Below are positions 8,043 through 16,358 of a stretch of 64,000 nt of DNA, one piece after another. Position 1 is the first letter of the stretch. Every line of letters starts with the position of its first letter. The notes under the pieces were generated by a model. The model made no database searches. It was not told the origin of the DNA and worked only from the letters and a program-made list of their open reading frames with translations. Where the stretch lies: the NCBI GenBank assembly GCA_964628235.1, contig CAZVLU010000011.1, positions 1 through 64,000 of the forward strand, given 5' to 3'. The stretch comes from CAMAVH01 sp964628235 (GTDB lineage: Bacteria > Pseudomonadota > Alphaproteobacteria > SMXQ01). The translations under genes and the position numbers were made by a program.

Positions 8043-9357
8043 GACGTCCTGCCTGGATGAATTTCATGGGATCGAGCGGCTTGCCGTTCAATTGAATCTC
8101 GTAATGGACATGCACGCCGGTCGAGCGGCCGCTGTTGCCCATCAGGCCGATGTGCTGGCGCGTGCCGACGACCTGGCCCTTTTTGACCAGCGCTTGGTTG
8201 AGATGGCCGTAGCGCGTGATAATGCCCATGCCGTGATCGATGTCGATGGCAAGGCCGTAGCTGCCGTTGTAGCCGACCGCCACCACCGTGCCGGGGCCGG
8301 GGCTGTAGATCGGCGATTTCATCGGGCCGGACAGATCGAGGCCATAATGCACCGCCCACTCGCCGTTGAACGGATCCTTGCGGCGGCCGAACGGCCCCAT
8401 GATGACGTAATTGTCGACCGGGGCGGCGAGCGGCAGATGGCGCACGATCATCTGCAGATCGTCCCACTTGTCGATATGGTTGTTGAGCGCGGCGAGCGCG
8501 GTGTCCGGCATCCCCGCCGTCAGCGAGGCGGGCTTCGCTTTGGCTCCCGGCTTCTCCTTCGGCGGCGGGGCGGCGACGAAGGGGCCGCCAAGGCCGCTCT
8601 GCCCGCCGACGCGCGCCAATAGGCGATCGGCGTCGAGGCCGGTCATGCCGATGATCTCGCGCGCTTCTTCGATGCTGCCGACCGTGCGCGCCGCCAGCTT
8701 GTCGAGGACCTTCTTCTGCGCCACCTGGAGATCGACCAGGCGCTGCTCCAATTCCCCTGCGCGCGCCTGCAAGCGGCTATGCTCTTGCAACGCGCGCGAG
8801 CGCTCGGCGAGCGCCGTCTGCAATTCGCCGGTACGGGCGTCGAGCGTGCCGGCGAGTTGGTTCTTCTCTCTCGTGGTGTCGCGCAAAGACTCTTCGAGCT
8901 GGCGCATCTGCGCGCGCAGCGCCTCGCGCGACGCGAGAACGCGGTTGCGCTCGCCTTCGCTCGAATCGAGCTGGCCGCGCACCTGGCTCAAGCTCTCCTT
9001 CAAGGTGCCGTTCTGCTCCAGCACGCCTAGCAGATAGGCGTGCTTGGCTTCAAGATTCTGCGTGATCAGTTTGTAGCGCGTCTCCGAATCGGTCGCTTCC
9101 AATTGCAGCGCGCGATAAGCCAGCTTCATGTTGCCGATCTCGGCGTTCTTCGCCGAGATGATGGTGTCGTAAAAAACCTTTTCGGCAGTGGTGTAGGCGA
9201 ACCAGCCAATGACGCTCAGCAGGCCCGCGAGCATGACGAGTTGCGTGTTGCGTCCCAAGCGGACGAAACGGACGCGGCCGTTGCTGCGCAGCAGAATTTC
9301 ACGGTCGGGAAAAGCGCGCAGAAAGCCACGCCCCACGGCTGCCGCCATGGCTTGCAT
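8026..9357 (-). CDS. M23-family murein endopeptidase, LmdC-like
   Basis: The product is predicted to be a bitopic inner-membrane peptidoglycan DD-endopeptidase. From the chosen ATG at 9357 (MQAMAAAVG) it has 443 residues: a short cytoplasmic part, one membrane segment (about residues 35-60), a long coiled coil (about 75-260) and a C-terminal LytM domain. The zinc motifs are intact: HYGLD (HxxxD) and GVHVHYE (HxH). The frame stays open to 9615, but the extra 86 residues look like chance coding, so that start is less likely. It overlaps the bactofilin gene, matching the known functional pairing of bactofilin with an M23 endopeptidase in Hyphomonas. Confidence 0.85.
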   Translation of the reverse strand: MQAMAAAVGRGFLRAFPDREILLRSNGRVRFVRLGRNTQLVMLAGLLSVIGWFAYTTAEKVFYDTIISAKNAEIGNMKLAYRALQLEATDSETRYKLITQNLEAKHAYLLGVLEQNGTLKESLSQVRGQLDSSEGERNRVLASREALRAQMRQLEESLRDTTREKNQLAGTLDARTGELQTALAERSRALQEHSRLQARAGELEQRLVDLQVAQKKVLDKLAARTVGSIEEAREIIGMTGLDADRLLARVGGQSGLGGPFVAAPPPKEKPGAKAKPASLTAGMPDTALAALNNHIDKWDDLQMIVRHLPLAAPVDNYVIMGPFGRRKDPFNGEWAVHYGLDLSGPMKSPIYSPGPGTVVAVGYNGSYGLAIDIDHGMGIITRYGHLNQALVKKGQVVGTRQHIGLMGNSGRSTGVHVHYEIQLNGKPLDPMKFIQAGRHVFKG

Positions 9358-9769
9358 CGTGCTCTTCGCGCGTCCGCTCTTCCCCGCGGACGCGAAAGAC
9401 CAGGTGGCTCCTGGTGACTTCAAGACTTCCCCGTCTTGGTCGTGGCTGTAATGACCCCCACTCGGATCGGGCAAATGCCAATCGGCCAAATGCCCCTGGG
9501 CGATCCTCGCATCGCACGTCGCCGGCACCTTCCCCGTGCCTGCGCCGCGTTCCCCGCTGCGCGGATCGCGACCCTCGTAAAAGCCGCGACGTCCGTTTTG
9601 GCAATAGCGCCGCAACGAACAGGCAAACCGTAACCAATTCGACGCGCTCCTTTCAAGCGCTTTGAGTCGCTGTCATCCTTATGAAATGAATAGATAATCT
9701 CGCATTGTCGACACCCAGCGCCGACAGTTAAGGGCTTTGCCTGAAAAAACAGCGCCCTAGCCTATCGCC
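9358..9769. other. Intergenic region, no gene recognised
   Basis: This stretch upstream of the M23 peptidase gene presumably holds its promoter. It contains only overlapping short frames without a recognisable domain, and the frame continuous with the peptidase is not convincing as protein. I see no RNA gene or repeat. Confidence 0.5.
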
Positions 9770-10062
9770 TTAAGAATAAGCATTGGGATTGCGGCGAATG
9801 AACCGAGCGGTGATCAAAACGCCGATCAGCGGCTCGCCGCCGACCCAAAGGAAGCTGACAGCGATTCGCACCCTCGATCACCGCCCTTGACGAGCGGCAC
9901 GACGAGCGAGAACAGCCGATTGACCACGGCGCGCAGGCCGACGCTCCTGCCCTGCATGTCGCCCGGTACGGCGGTCGAGAGCATCGATAGCGGCGTCGGG
10001 AAGGACAATCTCCTGCCAGCCGAAACCCGTGGCAGAGCGAATATGAATGGGCTATGACATTA
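9770..10062 (-). pseudogene. Degraded C-terminal part of an MFS transporter
   Basis: Translating the minus strand gives a run typical of an MFS transporter C-terminal half: TPLSMLSTAVPGDMQGRSVGLRAVVNRL, an LVVPLV segment, then after a frame change VSFLWVGGEPLIGVLITARFIRRNP and a stop at 9770-9772. At least one frameshift lies near 9860-9890, and no upstream half exists: the next gene starts just beyond in the other direction. This is therefore a truncated, frameshifted remnant and not a functional gene. MFS carriers of a different subgroup occur at 40.7 and 43.1 kb, so this is not an obvious duplicate of them. Confidence 0.65.
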
Positions 10063-10126
10063 GCGTTTATAAACAGGGTTTTTCGCTGAAAGCCCTGACC
10101 ATCTCATTCGTTAGGAGTGCGCCGAT

Positions 10127-10729
10127 ATGGCAGACGACGTCCTTAAGGACACTGAAACAGACACCTTTATTAAGCCGGGCGAAGTCGGCCACAACCAGGG
10201 CAAGGAAGTGGTGTGGGAGCGCTGGCAGAAGAAGCGCACCTTCGTGCGCGCCCTCGAGGGCACCTACGGCGAAGTTTACAAGAGCCTGTTCACCCAGCCG
10301 CGCGTCTATTCCACGACCGACTGGAAGTGGAAGGGCGGCCCGCACAACTACGGCAAGAAGATCATCAATCCGCAATCCGTGGAGATCGCCCAGTCGATCG
10401 AATGCCACGTCGATTGCTACGCGCCGGGCGGCCACGGCCAGAAGCATGGCCACATGAACTCCGCCGTGTTCTTCGTGCTGAAGGGCAAGGGCTATGACGT
10501 TCACGACACCATCAAGCTGCCGTGGGAAGCCGGCGACGCCTGCATCGTCGAGAACGGCTGCGTCCACCAGCACTTCAACGCCGACCCGAATAACGAAGGC
10601 ATCGTCCTCATCATGAAGGCGAAGCCCCTCTTCCTCTTCATGCACATGATCTTCCAGAAAATGGTCGAGTACCCGCCGACGACTCCGCCGCCGGGCCAGG
10701 AAAACTATCAGCCGCCCACCAATCTTTAA
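10127..10729 (+). CDS. Single-domain cupin protein
   Basis: The 200-residue cytoplasmic protein contains one cupin barrel in its C-terminal half. The first cupin motif reads GHGQKHGHMNSAVFFVLKG (metal-ligand histidines H, H and a downstream glutamate position occupied by other residues), and the second is VENGCVHQHFNADP with the last histidine ligand. The N-terminal third is basic and of unknown fold. A clear ribosome site (TTAGGAG) precedes the ATG. Substrate and reaction are unknown. A related cupin follows 86 bases downstream, and the HQHFN signature recurs in the bicupins at 36-39 kb, so these four are one local family, plausibly acting on related metabolites. Confidence 0.8.
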   Translation: MADDVLKDTETDTFIKPGEVGHNQGKEVVWERWQKKRTFVRALEGTYGEVYKSLFTQPRVYSTTDWKWKGGPHNYGKKIINPQSVEIAQSIECHVDCYAPGGHGQKHGHMNSAVFFVLKGKGYDVHDTIKLPWEAGDACIVENGCVHQHFNADPNNEGIVLIMKAKPLFLFMHMIFQKMVEYPPTTPPPGQENYQPPTNL

Positions 10730-10815
10730 GGTGGCCGACATCTGATCGGCTGAAGCGTTTTCACCATTCATCGGACGGGCGCAGGAGCGCCGTCCGGCTA
10801 AGGAAGAGAGATCCC

Positions 10816-11361
10816 ATGTACGCTGACGAGAAAGCCAAGGCTAAATCCAATATCTTCTGCAATTACTACGCAGAAGGTCTTGCCGAGTCCGCCGCGTTCC
10901 GCAAGGACTACAAAGAGAACTACAAAAAGGTCATCAAGGCGCACGAGATGCCGATGGAGCGCTCGCCCGATGGCCTGATCAAGCACATCATCCATGAAAA
11001 GATGAAGACGACCGAGATGTGCATCGACGTCTACATGCAGTTCCTCGAGGGCGGCAAGTCGACCGGCAAGACCCGCCACCTGACCGAAGAAATCATGTTC
11101 GTCGTCGAAGGCAAGGGCTACGACCTGCACTGGGACGTCGAGTTCGACTGCAAAGACAAGTTCGAATGGGAATGGGCCGCGACGCCCAAGAAGTTCGAAT
11201 GGAAGGAAGGCGACTTCCTTTATGTGCCGCCCTACGTCACGCATCAGCGCTTCAACGCCGATCCGAAGAATGAAGCGCGTTTCGTCGTCATCAATAGCCG
11301 CATCGTCAAGAAGATGGGCTTCGACTGGTTCGAGCAAATCGAGAACGCCGAGGGATTCTAA
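10816..11361 (+). CDS. Single-domain cupin protein
   Basis: The 181-residue protein has a conserved barrel with cupin motif 1 around TRHLTEEIMFVVEGKGYDLHWDV and motif 2 around PPYVTHQRFNADP. Two histidines (RHL, THQ) and a glutamate (EE) are available as metal ligands. An AGGAAGAG ribosome site precedes the ATG. It follows the previous cupin gene on the same strand with an 86-bp gap, and a strong terminator follows it, so the two form an operon. Both may bind the same or sequential substrates, but no reaction can be assigned from sequence. Confidence 0.8.
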   Translation: MYADEKAKAKSNIFCNYYAEGLAESAAFRKDYKENYKKVIKAHEMPMERSPDGLIKHIIHEKMKTTEMCIDVYMQFLEGGKSTGKTRHLTEEIMFVVEGKGYDLHWDVEFDCKDKFEWEWAATPKKFEWKEGDFLYVPPYVTHQRFNADPKNEARFVVINSRIVKKMGFDWFEQIENAEGF

Positions 11362-11407
11362 GCCGTCGCGGCTTAAAACCAGAGGCGATTGCGAAATAAT
11401 CGCAAAA

Positions 11408-11446
11408 ATGGGGGCTTCCGGATCATTCCGAAGCCCCCTTTTCGTT
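11408..11446 (+). terminator. Rho-independent terminator after the cupin pair
   Basis: GGGGGCTTCCGGA pairs with TTCCGAAGCCCCC around a three-base loop and is followed by TTTT (about 11410-11444). It ends the two-cupin operon. Confidence 0.85.
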
Positions 11447-11737
11447 GCCGGCTGCTATTCCGGCGCTATTCGCGCCTTTCCAAGCGGGGAGCCGTTTCAT
11501 AATATGGCACTGCGCAGGCCACGGCACGAGTGCCGGCGGAAATAGATGACAATGCGCGCCGCCGGCAAAGACCGACGGTCGAAATCGATAAGGCGCCCGC
11601 AATGACGGGCGTCATGACAGCGATGCTTTAAAGCGCGGCTCCGCTCCGACAGGAGCGGCCCTCGTAACGTTAGGGAAGAGTTTGATCTGCATGCATAGGG
11701 CTTTTTCGGCTTCGCCCGTTCGCGGGAGCGCCGCGCG
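11447..11737. other. Intergenic region upstream of tctA
   Basis: No coding region is recognised. A GCCGGCGG...CCGCCGGC hairpin occurs at about 11532-11568. The promoter of the tctABC operon is expected here. Confidence 0.4.
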
Positions 11738-13252
11738 ATGATGGACACCATGTTCTCGTCGCTCTTCACGCTGCTCAGCACCGGCCATCTGATGTTCCTG
11801 ATGTGCATCGGCGTGCTGATCGGCATTTTCGTCGGCATCACGCCAGGCATCGGCGGCCGCCTCTCCATCGCGCTCGCCATCCCCTTCGTCTTCGGCATGG
11901 ACATGGTGGCCGGCGCCGTGCTGCTGCTGGTCATGCACGCGGTCAACGGCACCAGCGGACAAATCTCCTCGATCATGTTCGGCGTGCCGGGCGACGGCGA
12001 CGATGCCGCCACCACGATCGACGGCTATCCGATGGCCAAAAAGGGCGAGGCGGGCCGCGCCCTCGGCGCCAGCATGACGGCCTCGGGCGTCGGCGGCATC
12101 ATCGGCGCGGTCGTCTTCGCAGTGATGATCCCCGTGCTGGAGCCAGTGGTGCTGTCCTTCAGCCCGGCCGAGTTCTTCCTGCTCGCCTTGCTCGGCATCA
12201 CCTTCATCGCCGTCCTCGCCGGCGGCAAACACTTCCTCAAAGGCCTCATCGTCGGTTTCTACGGCATGATGTTGTCGACGATCGGCATGGATCCCTCGAC
12301 AGGCACCTCGCGCTATGCCGGAGACTTCCTGTTCCTATGGGACGGTCTTAGTCTGGTGACCGCCGTGCTGGCGCTTTTCGCCGTTCCGGAAATGATCGCG
12401 CTCGCCGTCAAGGGCGGCTCGATCGCCGCTGTCGGCGACAGCAAAGTGCGCTTCACCTACAAGCAAATCTTCAGCGGCGTCATGGAAGTGCCGCGCAACT
12501 GGTGGTTGACGCTGCGCACCTCGATCATCGGCGCTCTCATCGGCATGATCCCGGGTCTCGGCGGTTCGGCCGCCGCCTGGCTGTGCTACGGCCATGCGGT
12601 GCAGACCTCCAAGACGCCGGAGATGTTCGGCAAGGGCGCCGTGCAGGGCGTCATCGCGCCGGAGACCGCGAGCAACGCCAAGGAAGGCGGCTCCCTGCTC
12701 CCCACGTTGTTCTTCGGCATCCCCGGCTCGTCGGGCATGGCTGTGCTGATGGGCGCCTTCCTCATCCTCGGCATCCAGCCGGGACCGACGCTGATCACCA
12801 ACAACATGAGCCTGGTGTGGACGCTGATCTGGGCGCTCGTCGTCGGCAACGTGATCGCCGTCTGCTTCCTGCTCTTCGTCGCCCGCTGGGTCGCCGTGCT
12901 GACCTTCGTGAAAGGCACGCTGATCGTTCCCTTCATCCTGGTGATGACGGTGTTCGGCGCCTACATCAACGAAGGCCAGTGGGAAAACCTCATCATCTTG
13001 GTGATCCTCAGCGCCATCGGCTACGGCCTGTTGCGCTTCGGCTGGCCGCGCGCGCCCTTCGTCATCGGCCTCGTGCTCGGCCAGATCGCCGAAGAGTCGC
13101 TCCACAAGGCTCTGGCGCTGTGGGGCATGAGCTTCTTCACGCGGCCTCTGTCGATGGTGCTGATCGGCCTGATCGTTCTCACCATCGGCTATGCGATCTA
13201 CAAAACCTGCCGATCGAGCAACGCCCCTTCGGAGACCACTCTCTATGAGTAA
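11738..13252 (+). CDS. tctA: Tripartite tricarboxylate transporter permease, large subunit
   Basis: The 504-residue inner-membrane protein has about 12 predicted helices and forms the main channel of a TctABC-type secondary transporter for carboxylates. The signature GITPGIGGRLS near residue 28-38 and its repeat GMIPGLGGSAAAW near residue 268 mark the two inverted halves; GVPGDGDDAATT and FFGIPGSSGMA are further family motifs. The start follows a GGGAG element. The end overlaps the tctB start by 8 bases, and tctC follows, so this is a complete, self-contained transporter operon. The substrate is unknown. Confidence 0.92.
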   Translation: MMDTMFSSLFTLLSTGHLMFLMCIGVLIGIFVGITPGIGGRLSIALAIPFVFGMDMVAGAVLLLVMHAVNGTSGQISSIMFGVPGDGDDAATTIDGYPMAKKGEAGRALGASMTASGVGGIIGAVVFAVMIPVLEPVVLSFSPAEFFLLALLGITFIAVLAGGKHFLKGLIVGFYGMMLSTIGMDPSTGTSRYAGDFLFLWDGLSLVTAVLALFAVPEMIALAVKGGSIAAVGDSKVRFTYKQIFSGVMEVPRNWWLTLRTSIIGALIGMIPGLGGSAAAWLCYGHAVQTSKTPEMFGKGAVQGVIAPETASNAKEGGSLLPTLFFGIPGSSGMAVLMGAFLILGIQPGPTLITNNMSLVWTLIWALVVGNVIAVCFLLFVARWVAVLTFVKGTLIVPFILVMTVFGAYINEGQWENLIILVILSAIGYGLLRFGWPRAPFVIGLVLGQIAEESLHKALALWGMSFFTRPLSMVLIGLIVLTIGYAIYKTCRSSNAPSETTLYE

Positions 13253-13838
13253 CAGCGCCCTGAACAAAGCCGGCGGCAAGATCGCCATGGCAGTGGTGAT
13301 GCTGGCCATCTTCTCCGTGATGGTCGGCATGGCCACGCAGTATCCGCCGCAGGCACGCTTCATGCCTTACGTGGTCGGCATCCCTGGCCTGATCATGTGC
13401 CTGATTCAGCTCGCCCTGGAAATCCGCAACTTGCGCAGCAATGCGGAAGATGAAGACGACGGCAAGAGCGAGATCGCTAAAGCCGAAGCGGAAGTCGCCC
13501 GCATCACCGGCCGCAAGATGGACTTCCGCGAAGCGGAAGGCGCGGCGGTCGTCGTCGAAGAAGAAAGCGCGGATCAGCGCGGCCGGCGCGAGATCATCAT
13601 GTGCGTCATCTTCCTCGCCTTGATCGCCGGCATCCTGTTCTTCGGATTCTGGATCACGGTGCCGATTTTCATTTTGACATTCCTGCGCTTCTTTGCGGGA
13701 CGGACCTGGCGCTTTTCGCTGATGTTGACCGTTATCTCGACGACGATTTTCTATTGCGCATTCGTGCTCGGCCTGAACGTCATCCTGCATGAGGGCTTCG
13801 TCGTCGAAGCGATCAAAGAACATTTCGATTTGTACTGA
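13245..13838 (+). CDS. tctB: Tripartite tricarboxylate transporter small membrane subunit (TctB-like)
   Basis: The 197-residue membrane protein starts at the ATG at 13245, inside the last codons of tctA, indicating translational coupling. It has four hydrophobic segments: one near residues 15-30, one around 45-62, and two in the C-terminal half (about 120-180). A charged, acidic central loop (about residues 65-110, rich in E and K) separates the pairs. Sequence conservation in TctB is low, so the assignment rests on size, topology and position between tctA and tctC. Confidence 0.85.
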   Translation: MSNSALNKAGGKIAMAVVMLAIFSVMVGMATQYPPQARFMPYVVGIPGLIMCLIQLALEIRNLRSNAEDEDDGKSEIAKAEAEVARITGRKMDFREAEGAAVVVEEESADQRGRREIIMCVIFLALIAGILFFGFWITVPIFILTFLRFFAGRTWRFSLMLTVISTTIFYCAFVLGLNVILHEGFVVEAIKEHFDLY

Positions 13839-13897
13839 ACAAGACTTCGGAACGATGGCGGGACAACCGCCGCGTCATTTCAATAGGAGGTTTCAAT

Positions 13898-15127
13898 ATG
13901 GCTAAAATGACTTCGCTCGCCGGCCTGACCGCACTCGCTGGCGTCGCGCTGGCAGCGACCCCGGCCGCCGCTCAGCAGGGCCCCGCTTTCTTCAAGGGAA
14001 AGACCGTCACCTACATCGTCGCCACCGCCGCCGGCGGCGGTTACGACTTCTATGGCCGCTTGGTGGCGGACGCGATGCAGAAATACCTGCCCGGCTCGAC
14101 CTTCGTCGTCCGCAATATGCCGGGCGCCGGCCATATCATCGGCGCCAACGCCATTAACGCCTCGCGCGCCGACGGATTGACCCTCGGCACCTTCAATACC
14201 GGCCTGATCTACAATCAGTTGGTCGGACTCGAGGGCATCCGCTTCGATCTGACCAAGATGTCGTGGATCGGCAAAGCCGCGTCGGACCCGCGCGTTTTCG
14301 TCATCGCCCAAAACTCCCCGATTAAAACATTCGAAGACTTGAAAAAATCGCCGCAAGTGAATTTCGCGGTATCAGGCGTTGGCAGCGCCTCCTACGTCGA
14401 AACGAAGATCCTCGCAGATTCCCTCAATCTGCCGATCAAGATCATTGCCGGCTACAACGGCACCGAGGATATGATGGCGATGCGCCGTAACGAGATCGTC
14501 GGCATCATCGGCTCGCGCTCCTCGTTCGACGATTTCAAGAACAACGGTTATGCCCGATACATCGCGCAGATCGGCGGCAACGACAAGGACGTGCCGCAGC
14601 TCTCGAGCTTGGTCAATGATCCGGATGGCAAGGCTCTCGTCGCCCTGATCCAGTCGCAAGGCGACATCTCCCGCTTCACCGCCGGCCCGCCGGCGATCCC
14701 CGCCGAGCGCCTCGCCACCCTGCGCGCCGCCTTCAAGAGCGCGATGGAGGACAAGGACCTGCAGGCGAAAGCGCTCAAGGGCGGCCGCCCGGTCGAGCCC
14801 GCTTATGGCGATGACGTCGCCAAGATGGTTCAGGCGGCGCTGAACCAGCCGCCCAAGACCATCGCTTTGCTGAAAGCGGCGCTGGAAACCACCGTGTCGA
14901 TGGCCAAGGCCAGCGGCCCGCTGCTCGACGTCGCCGACAAGGGCCGCAAGATCACCTTCGCCGCCGCAGACGGCAAGAAGCTCACGGTGGAACCGAGCGG
15001 TTCGCGCACCAAAATCGTTGTCGCCGGCAAGGAAGGCACGCGCGACGATCTCAAGGCGGGTTTGAACTGCGAAATCACCTACAAGCCGGACGGCGACCAC
15101 GAACCGTCCGCCATCGATTGCAAGTAA
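13898..15127 (+). CDS. tctC: TctC/Bug-family substrate-binding protein 2, with C-terminal extension
   Basis: The 409-residue periplasmic receptor is the binding component of the adjacent TctAB system. A signal peptide (residues 1-24, ending AAAQQG) follows an AGGAGG ribosome site. The family core shows GGGYDFYGRLVAD, RNMPGAGH, SWIGKA and IKIIAGYNG. Beyond the usual end of about 330-350 residues it carries some 60-70 further residues (DKGRKITFAAADGKKL... to ...LNCEITYKPDG...AIDCK). The added part has two cysteines that could form a disulfide in the periplasm. The role of this extra domain is unknown. A strong terminator follows. Confidence 0.9.
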   Translation: MAKMTSLAGLTALAGVALAATPAAAQQGPAFFKGKTVTYIVATAAGGGYDFYGRLVADAMQKYLPGSTFVVRNMPGAGHIIGANAINASRADGLTLGTFNTGLIYNQLVGLEGIRFDLTKMSWIGKAASDPRVFVIAQNSPIKTFEDLKKSPQVNFAVSGVGSASYVETKILADSLNLPIKIIAGYNGTEDMMAMRRNEIVGIIGSRSSFDDFKNNGYARYIAQIGGNDKDVPQLSSLVNDPDGKALVALIQSQGDISRFTAGPPAIPAERLATLRAAFKSAMEDKDLQAKALKGGRPVEPAYGDDVAKMVQAALNQPPKTIALLKAALETTVSMAKASGPLLDVADKGRKITFAAADGKKLTVEPSGSRTKIVVAGKEGTRDDLKAGLNCEITYKPDGDHEPSAIDCK

Positions 15128-15183
15128 GCCGAGCAGCGCGAAATCGCCCTGTGCAAGCGGCGATGACGCAGTGCTAACCTGAG

Positions 15184-15216
15184 CGCCGCCGGGGTCCGCC
15201 CCCGGCGGCGTTTTCT
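15184..15216 (+). terminator. Rho-independent terminator of tctABC
   Basis: CGCCGCCGGG (15184-15193) pairs with CCCGGCGGCG (15201-15210), followed by TTTTCTTCT. Confidence 0.88.
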
Positions 15217-15255
15217 TCTCCGCAGCTTGCCCACCCCAACGCGAGGCCCTTCTCC

Positions 15256-16332
15256 ATGACCCTGATCCTGTCCAATGAGGATGTCAGCAAGCTGCTGACC
15301 ATGCGCGACGTCATCGACGTCCTCGAAGAAGCTTATGTCGAGCTCGCCGAAGGGCGCGGCGTCAACCGCACGCGCTCCGACACGCTGACGCCGACGAGCT
15401 ATCCGCAGGCGACCTACGGCCTCAAATCGATGGACGGCGTGGTGCCTAAACTCGGCGTCGGCGCCGTGCGCATCAATTCCGACATCGTGACCTGGCCCAA
15501 GCGCGGCAACACCATGCGGCGCGAAAAAGTGCCCGCCGCGCCGAACAACCGTTGGGTCGGCCTGGTGCTGCTGTTCTCGACGCACAACGGCGAGCCGCTC
15601 GCGATTTTTCCCGACGGCGTGATGCAACGCACTCGCGTCGGCGCCACCAACGGCCTCGGCGCCAAATATCTCTCGCGCCCGGAATCGGAAACCGTCGGCA
15701 TCCTCGGCTCGGGCTGGCAGGCCGGCACCCAGTTGCGCGCCGTCTGCGCCGTGCGCGACATCAAGACCATCCGCTGCTTCAGCCCGAGCAAGGAGAACCG
15801 CGAGACGTTCGCCAAGCTGATGAGCGAGGATCTCGGCATCGAGGTCACGCCGGTCGATCAGCCGGAAGACGCCGTCAAAGGCGCCGACATCGCCATGTGC
15901 GCCAGCAATTCGATCGACAACATCTTCTTCTCGCAATGGGTCGAGCCCGGCATGCATCTCAGCGAGATCAAGCGACCGGAAATCGAGACTGCCGCCTTGA
16001 AGAAAGCCGGACGCATCGTCATCCACACCAAGGACACGACGCCGCTGCATTTCACCACAAAGGATCTGCCGATGCCGGAAAAGGTCAAAGGCAAGGGCTG
16101 GGCGGAGGCCAAGGACACCCTCGACATCGCCACCCTCCCCACCCTGCCCGAATTGATCGTCGGGCGCGCCAAGGGTCGCGACGACCCCGAGCAGGTCACC
16201 GCCTTCCTCAACAACCTCGGCATGGGCTTCCAGTTCGCCGCCGCCGGGTCGGTGCTTTACCGCAAAGCCAAAGAAGCTGGCGCCGGCCATGAGTTGCCGA
16301 CCGACTGGTTTACCGAAGACGTGCATCCGTAA
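15256..16332 (+). CDS. Ornithine cyclodeaminase/mu-crystallin family protein 1
   Basis: The 358-residue cytoplasmic protein has the family's N-terminal platform (EEAYVELAEGR, LKSMDGVVPK) and a C-terminal Rossmann NAD(P) domain with VGILGSGWQAGTQ near residues 150-162. Family members act as ornithine cyclodeaminase, alanine dehydrogenase, ketimine reductase or opine-type dehydrogenases, so the substrate is open. It begins a two-gene unit: the next gene is a close paralogue starting 26 bases downstream. It follows the tctC terminator and so should have its own promoter in the 40 bases before the start. Confidence 0.85.
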   Translation: MTLILSNEDVSKLLTMRDVIDVLEEAYVELAEGRGVNRTRSDTLTPTSYPQATYGLKSMDGVVPKLGVGAVRINSDIVTWPKRGNTMRREKVPAAPNNRWVGLVLLFSTHNGEPLAIFPDGVMQRTRVGATNGLGAKYLSRPESETVGILGSGWQAGTQLRAVCAVRDIKTIRCFSPSKENRETFAKLMSEDLGIEVTPVDQPEDAVKGADIAMCASNSIDNIFFSQWVEPGMHLSEIKRPEIETAALKKAGRIVIHTKDTTPLHFTTKDLPMPEKVKGKGWAEAKDTLDIATLPTLPELIVGRAKGRDDPEQVTAFLNNLGMGFQFAAAGSVLYRKAKEAGAGHELPTDWFTEDVHP

Positions 16333-16358
16333 CGCAACAGCCCTTGCCAGAGGCCGAC

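Noticed and set aside
9358..9615. N-terminal extension of the M23 peptidase
   Set aside because: The extra 86 residues lack hydrophobic or domain-like character and the ATG at 9357 gives the usual short cytoplasmic tail before the membrane segment; the longer start cannot be fully excluded.
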